Source of the DNA: an uncultured Dehalococcoidia bacterium
GTDB taxonomy: Bacteria; Chloroflexota; Dehalococcoidia; Lucifugimonadales; UBA3495
Length of the DNA stretch: 64,000 bases
Direction: 5' to 3'
NCBI GenBank assembly: GCA_958296225.1
Contig: OY282456.1
Coordinates: 2,480,001 to 2,544,000 of the forward strand
This document shows, piece by piece, positions 17,142 to 26,200 of the stretch. The position numbers and the translations under genes are program-made. The first letter of the stretch is position 1; the number at the start of each line of letters is the position of its first letter. The notes beneath the pieces were generated by a model, which did not search any database, was not told the DNA's origin, and saw only the letters and a program-made list of their open reading frames with translations.

Positions 17142-17948
17142 CTAAACGCCGGCGGCGACGGCGGCGGGCGTTGAGGCCGCGGCGGCGGCGCTTTCGATAA
17201 ATCGCAGAACCTCAAAGTTGAAGATGTCCGGCTTTTCGAAATATACCGAGTGCCCGGCCTCCGGCACCTTGAGCAGCCGGGCGCCGGGGATGGCCCGCGC
17301 GCCGGCGGCGATAACCGGCGGCGGCGAAATCTGGTCGTCCTCGCCGACGAAGAAGAGCGTCGGCACGTTCAGGTTAGCCAGGTCGGATGCCGTGGGGCCG
17401 GGGGGCTGGCCTCCCGGCGGGTCGTGCCGGGGCGGGTTGGTGCGGGACACCTGCAAGTACAGGTTGGCCAGGTTGGGGTTTCTTTGCACGAACAGAGGCG
17501 AGACGGCGCGGAAGCCTATTTCGCCGCCGGGGGGGTGGCTTTCCTGCCAGCGGCGCTGCTGCGCCAGCACTTCCGGCGCCTGCATCCCGCCCACGGTATC
17601 GGCCATCACCAGGCTTTTGACCCGATGGGGATAGGCCACGGCAAACCCCAGCATAGTGCGGCCGCCCATAGACTGGGCCACCAGGTGGGCCGACTCTATT
17701 CCCAGGTGGTCGAGCAGGCCGCGCAGGTCAGCGACGAAGGCTGCGGCCCCCGGCCCGCCGGGAGTGTCCAGCGAGTGGCCGAAGCCGCGATGGTCAAAGG
17801 CAACGCACCGGTAGCGCGGGGAGAAGAAGGGTATCTGCTGCCACCAGCTGAGCAGATTGCCGCCGGCGCCGTGGGCGAATATGATGGCGTCGCCTTCGCC
17901 GTAGCTCTGGTATTGCAGGTCAATTCCGTTGATTCTGGCGCTGCTCAC
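17142..17948 (-). CDS. Alpha/beta hydrolase
   Basis: A 268-aa hydrolase begins at GTG with GAGAGG upstream. It has the oxyanion motif HGAGGN, nucleophile elbow AQSMGG, acid GEDDQISPP and catalytic His in AGHSVYFEKP. Substrate is unknown; epoxide hydrolase- or ring-cleavage-type hydrolases look similar. It is first in a three-gene run with crotonase and nitroreductase and diverges from the coiled-coil gene. Confidence 0.85.
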   Translation of the reverse strand: MSSARINGIDLQYQSYGEGDAIIFAHGAGGNLLSWWQQIPFFSPRYRCVAFDHRGFGHSLDTPGGPGAAAFVADLRGLLDHLGIESAHLVAQSMGGRTMLGFAVAYPHRVKSLVMADTVGGMQAPEVLAQQRRWQESHPPGGEIGFRAVSPLFVQRNPNLANLYLQVSRTNPPRHDPPGGQPPGPTASDLANLNVPTLFFVGEDDQISPPPVIAAGARAIPGARLLKVPEAGHSVYFEKPDIFNFEVLRFIESAAAAASTPAAVAAGV

Positions 17949-18118
17949 GTTGCACCTCTCAGGCGGGGATTGGGAGCCGGTTCGGTTGGTTCGCCGGGAT
18001 TTTAGCACGGATTGACGCCCGTGGCGGGGCGACCCCGGTGGCGATGTTTTATCCACGTCGTTCACACCTGTTACAATAGGTTCGGCTGTTACAACAGACT
18101 CGGCGCTGGCGGCTGATT

Positions 18119-19084
18119 ATGACCACCATCAACAACATTGAAGACTTGGCCCGGATACTGGAGACCCAACCCCACTGGGTTGCCACGTTGCGGACGCTGC
18201 TGTTGAGCGAGGAACTGCTGGCTTTGCCGGAAACCGTCGCGAATCTGACCGCAGCCGTTCAGGAACTCCAGGAAGGGCAAGCGCGTCTTGTAGAAGGGCA
18301 GGCGCGTCTCACTGATGCCGTTCAGGAACTCCGGGATGCCGTTCAGGAACTCCGGGAAGGTTATGCGCGTCTGACCGCCGCCGTTCAGGAACTCCAGGAA
18401 GGGCAAGCGCGTCTGACCGCCGCCGTTCAGGAACTCCAGGAAGGGCAAGCGCGTCTCACCGCCGCCGTCCAGGAACTCAGGGAAGGGCAGGCGCGTCTGA
18501 CCGATGCCGTCCAGGAACTCCGGGAAGGGCACGCGAGCCTTGTGGAAGGGCACGCGCGCCTTGTGGAAGGGCAAGCGCGCCTCGAAGCCAGGCAAGACCG
18601 CCTCGAAGCCAACCAGGCGCGGATGGAGACTACCCTCGGCTATCTCGTTGGCTCCGACCTGGAGGCCAGGCTGCATCGCCGCGTGAGGTCCCTGCTCAGC
18701 CAGCAGATTGGCTTGCGGCAGTCTTTCCTGATACAGAGCACGCTGGTGGACGCCAATAGCGATTTTTATAATGACGTTACCCAGGCTTATGAAAGCGGTT
18801 TGATTACTCCGGCTCAGGAACAGCGCATCAGTGAGACCGACCTTATCTTGCACGCCCAGCGTCGCGCTGACGATGCGCAGGTCTGGGTGGCCGCGGAGGC
18901 GGCCAACCGCCTGGATGAGTCCGACATCAACCGCGTCCGTGATACTGCCGACGCCCTGACCATCATATACGGCGAGGAAGCCATTCCGGTGGTCATTGGA
19001 TACCGGATTGACGAACCGGACCGGGAGCGCGCCGAGGCCGCCGGCGTCCTGGTTATCACAATCCGGCCGGTTTTCCCGCCGTAG
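18119..19084 (+). CDS. Repeat-built coiled-coil protein with nuclease-like C-terminus
   Basis: Residues about 43-185 of this 321-aa protein are near-perfect 14-residue repeats (LTAAVQELQEGQAR and variants), two heptads each, predicting a long coiled coil. The C-terminal about 130 residues (SDLEARLHRRVRSLL...QVWVAAEAANRLDESDINRVRDTADAL...AIPVVIGYRI) resemble the DUF3782-type PD-(D/E)XK-like domain that often follows such coils, although the usual ExK is not evident. It overlaps the convergent MFS gene by 29 bases. Confidence 0.65.
   Translation: MTTINNIEDLARILETQPHWVATLRTLLLSEELLALPETVANLTAAVQELQEGQARLVEGQARLTDAVQELRDAVQELREGYARLTAAVQELQEGQARLTAAVQELQEGQARLTAAVQELREGQARLTDAVQELREGHASLVEGHARLVEGQARLEARQDRLEANQARMETTLGYLVGSDLEARLHRRVRSLLSQQIGLRQSFLIQSTLVDANSDFYNDVTQAYESGLITPAQEQRISETDLILHAQRRADDAQVWVAAEAANRLDESDINRVRDTADALTIIYGEEAIPVVIGYRIDEPDRERAEAAGVLVITIRPVFPP
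18245..18600 (+). repeat. 42-bp coding repeats
   Basis: The phrase GCCGTTCAGGAACTCCAGGA and variants recur at mostly 42-bp steps within the coiled-coil gene, making it prone to in-frame length change. Confidence 0.85.
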
Positions 19085-20444
19085 GAACGGACGGGCGCCG
19101 GGCCAGCAGGTAGCAGAGGCCGGACGCGAGTTGCAGGGGCGCGGCGGCCAGCAGGGCGGTGGCGTAAGTTCCGGTCTGGTCAAAGACCCAGCCGGCGGCC
19201 ACGGGCGCGGCCAGGGAGCCGACGCCGAAGCACACCGTCATTATGCCGACCAGGGAGCCGAAACTGCGCCGGCCGAAGTACTCGCCCACGGCCAGCCAGC
19301 CCAGCGTGGCGATGCCCTCGGTGGCCGCGATGGAGAGCACGAACATGGCCGCCGCCGGGTAGCCCGACCACAGCAGAAAGGTAACCGTGCCCAGCGCGCC
19401 CACGGCCATGCCGCCGCAAAGCAGCCAGCGGGACGGCATTACGGTGGCGGCCAAGCCCATGGCGAACCGCAGCGGGATTATCGCCAGGAAGGTCAGCGAA
19501 AGGTAATAGGCCGCCTGCTCCTCCGGGATGCCCTTCCACATCAGCATGGAAATCTGGTTGATAACCAGGGCGTCGGCTGCGGAGATGCGGAGCGTTACGG
19601 CGGCGGCCATCATCCAGAAGGCAGGGGTGGCGACGGCCTGGCGGACGGTGAAATCCGATGCCGAATAGGCCGGCGCAATGCGCCGGGGGCGGGCCGGATT
19701 GGGGCCGCCGTCGGCACGAGCTCTATCGGAGCGAACTTCGCCGGCGCGAACTTCATCGGCACGAACTTCATCGGCACGAACTTCATCGGCACGAATTTCG
19801 CCGGCGCGAACCCCGTCGGGACGCGCGCCGTCGGGCAGGAACCCCAGGTCTTCGGGGCGACTGCGGATGACCAGGGCGGCCCCGGCGGTCAGCAGGGCAA
19901 CCAGCGCGCCGGCCCCCAGGATGGTGGCGCGCCAGCCGAACTGTCCCTCACAGTAAGCCAGCAGAGGAACCATCAGCGCGGCCCCGCCGGCAAAAGCGGT
20001 GTTCAGCAGGGTCATCGTCAGGGCTTTGCGCCGGATAAACCATTGATTGACAATGGTCATCAGATTGGGAACCACGCCAATGCCGCGCCCGACGGCGGAG
20101 ACGCCGGCATACGCCAGCAGCAGCTGCCAGTAGGAGTTGACCGAGGCCACCGCGCCAAAACCCGCGCAGCTCAGCAAACCGCCAATCAAAACCAGTCGCC
20201 GGCCGCCGTAGCGGTCGGCCAGCCAACCCGCCCCCAGCGAGGCCACGTTGCCCACGGCCCAGGCGGCGCCCACCACGAAGGCGAACTGGGCCGAGCTGAT
20301 GTCCAGCTCGCCGCGAATGGGCAGCGCAAACACCAGAAAGCCGGGGATAATCGCGCCGAATCCCAGGAAACCCATGGCGCCGGCGGCGAGCAGCACCCAC
20401 CAGCCATAGTAGATGCCATCCACGCGGGCCGCCCGTCGCATCAT
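19056..20444 (-). CDS. MFS transporter, monocarboxylate-type (copy 1)
   Basis: This transporter of about 462 aa has 12 hydrophobic segments. It opens YYGWWVLLAAGAMGFLGFGAIIPGFLVF and has GWLADRYGGRRLVLIGG after helix 2, the classical MFS loop. It closely resembles the adjacent copy. The central loop contains an unusual run of five-residue repeats (ADEVR, AGEVR, AGEIR). The start is uncertain: ATG at 20444 or 20441 or GTG at 20450, all within a 20-bp tandem repeat and without a clear ribosome site. Confidence 0.85.
   Translation of the reverse strand: MMRRAARVDGIYYGWWVLLAAGAMGFLGFGAIIPGFLVFALPIRGELDISSAQFAFVVGAAWAVGNVASLGAGWLADRYGGRRLVLIGGLLSCAGFGAVASVNSYWQLLLAYAGVSAVGRGIGVVPNLMTIVNQWFIRRKALTMTLLNTAFAGGAALMVPLLAYCEGQFGWRATILGAGALVALLTAGAALVIRSRPEDLGFLPDGARPDGVRAGEIRADEVRADEVRADEVRAGEVRSDRARADGGPNPARPRRIAPAYSASDFTVRQAVATPAFWMMAAAVTLRISAADALVINQISMLMWKGIPEEQAAYYLSLTFLAIIPLRFAMGLAATVMPSRWLLCGGMAVGALGTVTFLLWSGYPAAAMFVLSIAATEGIATLGWLAVGEYFGRRSFGSLVGIMTVCFGVGSLAAPVAAGWVFDQTGTYATALLAAAPLQLASGLCYLLARRPSVPTAGKPAGL
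19725..19830. repeat. 15-bp coding repeat in the MFS central loop
   Basis: The phrase AACTTCATCGGCACG and relatives repeat every 15 bp, encoding tandem ADEVR-like pentapeptides on the minus strand. The second MFS copy has no such repeat. Confidence 0.8.
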
Positions 20445-20520
20445 TCGCACGCCGGGCTCATCGTTCGCACGCCGGGCTCATCGTTCGCACGCCGGGCTCA
20501 TCGTTCGCACGCCGGGCTCA
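20441..20520. repeat. Four 20-bp tandem repeats between the two MFS genes
   Basis: TCGTTCGCACGCCGGGCTCA is repeated four times (the first with one change), exactly from the stop codon of copy 2 to the start codon of copy 1. Confidence 0.9.
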
Positions 20521-21810
20521 GGCGGCCGCCGCCGCGGCCCGGGCGGCCGGGCGCCGCACCAGGAAGAACGACGCGGCGGATAGGGCCTGCAATACTGCAA
20601 GGACCGCTAACACCGGAAGGAAGCTGCCGGTGCGGTCGAACACGGAGCCGGCAACGGCGGGCACTATCAGCCCGCTGACTCCGTAGAACACCGTCATCAT
20701 TCCCACCAGCGTGCCGAAACTGCGCCGCCCGAAGTATTCGCCCACCGCAATCCACGCCAGCGCGCTGGTGCCCTGTCCTGTGGCCGACGCGATAATCAGA
20801 AACCAGGCCACCGTGTCGCCCCCCAGCAGCAGCGCCGCTATGGTACACAGGGCGACCACTATCATGCCGCCGCCCAGCAGCCAGCGCGGCGCAACCCACA
20901 AAGCCGCCAACCCCATGCCGAACCGGGCGGGAATGGTGGCGAAGTACGTCAGCGACAGATAGAAGGCGGTACGCTCCTCGGCAACGCCTTTCCAAATCAG
21001 AATCGGAATCTGGTTGATTACCAGCACGTCGGAGGTTACGGTGCGCAGGATTGCGCCCACTGAGATAGCGCAGAAAGTCAGCGTTGCCAGGGCTTGGGAT
21101 ACCGTGTAATCGGGCGGGCGGGCGGCGGCCCGGGGCCGGTTCCGCGCCGGGGCCGGCGCCGCGCCGTAGGGCTGCAATCCCAGATCCTCGGGCCGGCTGC
21201 GGATGATGGCGGCCGCCGGCAACGTCAGGGCGCACACCAGCGCGCCGAATAGAAACGCGCCCGCGCGCCACCCGATTTGCGATGCGGCCAGGTTCATCGT
21301 CGGCAGCAGCGCCGCCGCTCCGGCGGTAACGGACGTGTTGATGATGGCGATGACCAGCGCTTTGCGTTGGTCGAACCACTGGTTCACCACGGTCATCAAA
21401 GTAGGGAACACGCCCAAGCCGCGCCCCACCGACGCCGTGAACGAATAGGCGAGCGCGATGGCCCAGAAGGAATGGGCCAGCCCCAAAGCGGCGAATCCGA
21501 TGCCGCAGAGCAGGCCGCCAATGAGTACCAGCCGCCGCGCTCCATAGCGGTCGGCGAGCCAGCCCGCCGCCAGCGAGGTGATGTCGCCCACGCCCCAGGC
21601 CGCCCCCACGATGAAAGCCGCCTGCCCGGAGGTCAGCTCCAGCTCGGCGCGTATCGGCACCGAGAAGGCCAGAAAGCCCGGTATGACGACGCCGAAAGCG
21701 AAGAACCCCAGGCCGCACGCCGTCGCCAGCACCCACCAGCCATAAAAGACGCCGCCGCGGCCGGGCGCACCGGCGGAGCGGCTCCGGCCGGGAAAGCGCG
21801 GCGGACGCAC
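20518..21810 (-). CDS. MFS transporter, monocarboxylate-type (copy 2)
   Basis: This 430-aa, 12-helix transporter is paralogous to the next gene (FYGWWVLATACGLGFFAFGVVIPGFLAF; GWLADRYGARRLVLIGG; GEYFGRRSFGTLVGMMTVFYGVSG). The start is GTG at 21810. The C-terminus is an alanine run. The two genes look like a tandem duplication that has since diverged; substrates are probably organic acids, by family only. The cupin gene upstream is on the same strand. Confidence 0.87.
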   Translation of the reverse strand: MRPPRFPGRSRSAGAPGRGGVFYGWWVLATACGLGFFAFGVVIPGFLAFSVPIRAELELTSGQAAFIVGAAWGVGDITSLAAGWLADRYGARRLVLIGGLLCGIGFAALGLAHSFWAIALAYSFTASVGRGLGVFPTLMTVVNQWFDQRKALVIAIINTSVTAGAAALLPTMNLAASQIGWRAGAFLFGALVCALTLPAAAIIRSRPEDLGLQPYGAAPAPARNRPRAAARPPDYTVSQALATLTFCAISVGAILRTVTSDVLVINQIPILIWKGVAEERTAFYLSLTYFATIPARFGMGLAALWVAPRWLLGGGMIVVALCTIAALLLGGDTVAWFLIIASATGQGTSALAWIAVGEYFGRRSFGTLVGMMTVFYGVSGLIVPAVAGSVFDRTGSFLPVLAVLAVLQALSAASFFLVRRPAARAAAAAA

Positions 21811-21844
21811 GGCGGGACGGCAGCAGGCGATGCCGGAAAGGTTG

Positions 21845-22213
21845 TCAGTCGGCCAGGGGGATTACCAGATAGACGCGCTCGGCGCCACCTACCACGCGGG
21901 TAGTATGTCCCTGCCCGGTCAGGTCTTCGGCCAGCAGCACGTCGCCCGGCCCGACGCGGTGGGTGGCGCCGTCGCTCAGGCCAATCTCAGCCTGGCCGGC
22001 CAGCGTTACCGTGTACTGGCGGCGCGGGGCGCAGTGGAAATCCAGGAAATAATCGGGCGGCGAGATGCGAATGGTCAGGCCGGCGGTGGGCTGCAAAGGG
22101 GTGCCCCGTCCGTAAGCGCCCTCGGTGTCGATAAAGTCCTCAAAGGGCGGCTCGTAGGATTCAAGGCGGGATTGGCCGTCGGGTCCGGTATAAACGCGCA
22201 GGAATTGGGGCAT
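21845..22213 (-). CDS. Small cupin protein
   Basis: A 122-aa single-domain cupin. Visible parts are FLDFHCAPRRQYTVTLAGQAEIGLSDG, matching cupin motif 1 with weakened metal ligands, and GPGDVLLAEDLTGQGH. An AAGGAG lies upstream of the ATG. The function is unknown; it precedes two transporter genes and could sense or process their substrate. Confidence 0.75.
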   Translation of the reverse strand: MPQFLRVYTGPDGQSRLESYEPPFEDFIDTEGAYGRGTPLQPTAGLTIRISPPDYFLDFHCAPRRQYTVTLAGQAEIGLSDGATHRVGPGDVLLAEDLTGQGHTTRVVGGAERVYLVIPLAD

Positions 22214-22303
22214 GGGATGCTTGCTCCTTGCCGGTGGATTGATTCACCATCCGCTCCGGGCGGGCGGCGTTGGGAGTGCCATTATACCCAAAGCAGGCGA
22301 CGA

Positions 22304-22636
22304 CTACTCCCCCGTTTGCTCATCCGTGGCGGCCCGCCGGGTAACCCACGACTGCCCTTCGCCGTCGCCGGCCGCCGGGCGGGCGCGTCGGATGTAATCC
22401 AGCGCACGGTTGAGGATGGCAGCCACAATCAACCCGGCCGCCGCGCCCAGGGGGATGGCCAGCAACCCCCCGGCGACGCACAGCACGATGAGCACGTGTG
22501 GCTCCACGATGGCCCGGTCGTTGAGGGCGGCGAGGTGGGCGAAACGGGAGGCGATGGCCCAGGCCACGTACCCGCCGGCCGCGCCGCCACCAATGACGGC
22601 TCCGATGATGTAGAACAGTTTCGTTGGCGTGAACAT
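22304..22636 (-). CDS. Two-helix membrane protein, unknown
   Basis: A 110-aa protein with two hydrophobic segments (LFYIIGAVIGGGAAGGYVAW and VLIVLCVAGGLLAIPLGAAA) and a charged C-terminus (RRARPAAGDGEG). No family recognised. Confidence 0.6.
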   Translation of the reverse strand: MFTPTKLFYIIGAVIGGGAAGGYVAWAIASRFAHLAALNDRAIVEPHVLIVLCVAGGLLAIPLGAAAGLIVAAILNRALDYIRRARPAAGDGEGQSWVTRRAATDEQTGE

Positions 22637-23158
22637 TGCTGCGTATTATACTACACGACTTACGCCGTGAGGATGCGCTCCTTCGGAGAGGCAGCGTTCC
22701 GTTTCAGGTGGTTTGGTTATTCCGCTGAGGTGGTGGGCTGGGTTCATTGGCAATGCGTCCTTTTGCTGGTTCAGGCGGTTGGCGGGATACGGTGTGCGAG
22801 CCAGAGGTTACCGGTCATTGTCAGCCCCACGGCCGGGGGTTTTACGCAAAGTTTTGCTCCGATGGTTCGTGAACTGCGCTTTAAGGGCGCAGCCACGCAG
22901 CGCGGTGGCAGTCGCTGTTGGCCGGTTAGACCGTTCTCGCGTAAGCATTGGACGAGGGGTCTCCACGACGCCGGTATGCGATTTTGTGCTGACTGGCCGT
23001 TGACGGCCGGTTGACCTCTGGCAGGACTGAGATTCACGTGACGGGGTACAGTATAGGTCTTATGTTCGCTGTTGTCAAAGGGGGGTTGTCAGTGGGCAGG
23101 GACAAAGTGCGGGCGGCGGGTTTTGCGGGCGGCGGATTTCCCTGACGCCGGAGCGCTA
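22637..23158. other. Non-coding region with dispersed-repeat fragments
   Basis: No gene is supported. Around 22690 it contains the left end of the dispersed family (GCAGCGTTCCGTTTCAGGTG). At 22810-22860 the phrase CAGCCCCACGGCCGG resembles 7060-7100. Confidence 0.55.
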
Positions 23159-23194
23159 CCCCTCTCCCAACCCTCTCCCACAGGGGGAGAGGGC
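23159..23194. repeat. REP-like CTCTCCC palindrome
   Basis: Same palindrome as at 7343, here just beyond the 3' end of the large surface gene. The two surface genes thus both have a copy nearby: upstream of one, downstream of the other. Confidence 0.75.
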
Positions 23195-23220
23195 TTTGCG
23201 GGTGCGGGATGGTTGGCGGG

Positions 23221-26200
23221 TTATTGCGGCAGTGCGTAGGCCGCCGCGAAGGGGCCGAATCCGGTTACGCCGGCGGCGCAGACGCTGCGGGCGGCGGCGT
23301 TATGCTCCGCGCCGGATACGGGCTGCCAGGCGGCGCCATCGTCTGCGGCGCCATCGTCTGCGGCAGCAGCGTAGCGCAGCAGTGTTAGCGGGCGTTCCCC
23401 GGCTTCGTCCGCCAGGGCCCGGGCTACGGGCAGGCAGACGGTCAGGCCCGAGGCCGGCACGTCGTCCGGGGCGGCGATGCTGACGATGGCTTGCGCGGCG
23501 CCGCTGCGGCCCAGGTTGTAGCCCGTGGCCGTGCGCGGCAGGCCATAGGCCGACGATACCCGTACCACGCCGTGCGCCGCCAAATCGGCCGGCACGGTTG
23601 GCGTTACGGTTACTCCCCAGCGCGCGCCCGGCTCCGTGATTACCGTCAGCGCCGGCGGGGGCGTGTCGCCAGCCTGCCGGCTGTCCCCGGTGTCCGTTAC
23701 CGACACCAGCACGGAGCCGTAGCCGCGGTTGGGGCCGTAATGGGCCAGGGTGGCGCTTTCGTCGGTGCTATTGGCGTCGCCGGCGATGCTGATTTTCACT
23801 GTCTGCCACTGGTTCCAGTTGGCGGCGGTGAAAGTCAGTTCGGCGGGGGACGGGGTTACGTCCGGGTTGTCGCTGCGGATTCTGATTTTGGAACTGCCGG
23901 ACGGCGGGCCGGCCAGGCGCACCCGGTAGCTGGCCTGGTGGCCCTCGGGCAGGGCGATGCGTCGGGCGTCAAAGCGGATGTTGAGGTTGTAGATAATGGG
24001 CGGCGCTTCCGGCGCCTCAGCCTCCGCCGGCGCCTCAGGCTCCACCGGCGCCACGAGGCACACCCGCCCCTGCTGGCAAATGTCCTGGTCGCCGTATTTC
24101 AGCACCGGGTATTGGGTGTTGGTGCCAAAGTCCCACGGGTCATCGTTGCCGTCAGCATCTCCAGTGTCGGGGTCGCCGTCCACGTTCACGTTCCAGCTGG
24201 CGTAGATAGGCGGCGTGCTGGTTGCGCTGCCGTAGTCGGTGGGCCATTGCAGTTCGCCGGTGGTCTTGCCCTCCGGCGCGTCGTCGCCGTCGTCGTCGGG
24301 AATGCCGCTGGTGGTGGTATCCCAATAGCTGGCGGTTACGGTGTGGGTAGTGCCGGAGATACTGCCAATCAGCCCCCGCGTCGCGGAAGTGGAACCCGTA
24401 ACCGTTCCGGTGGCATAGCTGGCGGACACATCCGATGTATTAATATGGCCGGCCAGCCCGCCGACCTGTGCGCCGGTCCGGTCGGCTGCTACATTCCCCA
24501 GCGCGTAAGAGGCGGTCAGTGAGCTCCGACCAAGGAAGCCGTCCAACTGCCCCACCAGGCCGCCGACCTGGTCCACTAGCGTAGCAGTGGCGGTTGAGTT
24601 CACCGTTACGTCAACCGACGCATAGTTGTTGGCAATGCTGCTGCCCCCTAACGCGCTCCCTACCAGGCCACCGGCGTGGCTGACAACCATGTCGCCGGCC
24701 GTGGTCGTAATCCGGCCCGTAACCGAACTGGCCCGCACTGCGCCATAGCTCGCGCCCGCCAGCCCGCCCACGTGGTGACTAATCAAGCTGCTACTGGTGT
24801 AGCTGGTCGCTATGTCCACATCGGTTAGCCGCACACCGTCAATTGGGCCTTCAACCACCCCGCCAAACAGTCCTACCCCGGCAACGTTGGTGGAGTTGAT
24901 AAACAGGTTGGCGATGGTATGCCCGTTGCCCCGGAAAACGCCGGTGTAGGCGCCCAACAAATCGGAAGCGCCGATGGGCACCCAGCCGGCGCCGCCGTTG
25001 TAATACGTGTCGTCGGTGCGGTCGTCGGCGTTGCCGGTGTCAAAGTCCAGGTCGTTCAGCAGCTCGTAGCCGGCGCAGGTGGCGGGGCAGCCCATGCCGG
25101 CGGTGAGGCCGGGGAACGCCGCCGCGTAGCCGGCGCTGTCACTCCCCCTGGCCATGGCGCCGTCGCCGTCCAGGTCGTAGCGGATGCCGTTGAGATTGTC
25201 CAGCGTGGTAATGTCAATCAGGTTGTTGTTGTTGCCGTCGTAGTCCTTGCCGGGGTTGCCGCGCTGCCGGTCGATGGCGACGGCATCGCGGTCGTATTGG
25301 AGGACGGGGTATTGGGCGGCGGTGCCGAAGTCCCAGGGGTCGTCGCCGCCCATCGTGCCGTCAATGTCCACGTTCCAGTTGGCGTAGAGGCCGGATCCGT
25401 ATTCGGTGGGCGTCTGCAAATCGCCGGTGCTCCGGCCCTCCGGGGCGTTGGTGTCGATGTCGTCGGCAATGTTGCTGGCGGTGACGTCCCAATAGCTGTT
25501 GACGGCCGATGCGCTACTGTCAAGTTCCCCGACCAGCCCGGTGTTGCTGGCGCGCGTGCCGGTGACCCTGCCTGTTGAGTAAGACGCCGTGATGACGGCC
25601 CCGCTTCCGGTGGCAAAGCCAACCAGGCCGCCGGTGTTAGCGTTTCTGCCCGAGCTGCCGGCTACGGCGCCGGTAGCGTAACTGGCCGTTACCGGATGGC
25701 TGTCGAGGTGTCCAACCAGGCCGCCGCTGTCAACTGAGGCGGCGGTCGAGTGTGCGGTTACCGACACCCTGGCATAGCTGGCCCGCACCGGGCCGAGGGC
25801 GTAACCCACCAGGCCGCCGATGATTCTAAACTGGGTGGTAGTGGAGCTGGAGGTCAGGCTGCCCGCGGCCCAGGACGAAGTTACCGACCCGCCGGTGAGC
25901 AGGTTGCCGACCAGCGCGCCGGCATAAAGACTGGAGCCACGGGCCGAGGTCACGCTGACGCCGGGCAGGCCCATGTTGGAGATGGCCCCGCTGGCGGCGC
26001 CGAACAGCCCCACCCGATTAACGCTCGTCGAGGAGTCGGTGTCGTTGATAGTCAAGTTAGCGATGGTATGGCCGTTGCCGTCAAAGGCGCCGCTGTACGC
26101 CGTAGCAGCGTCGCCGATGGGCGTCCAGCTGGCGTAGGGGGCGTCGGCCACGTCATCATTGCCGCTGGTGTCAAAGTCCAGGTTGTTCCGCAGCTCGTAG

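Noticed and set aside
19000-20680. A long plus-strand frame opposite the first MFS gene that reads like a pentapeptide-repeat protein (ANFIGTNFIGTNF)
   Set aside because: It is the complement of the 15-bp repeat in the MFS loop. The minus-strand frame has the transporter's helices and a paralogue, so the plus-strand frame is an artefact.
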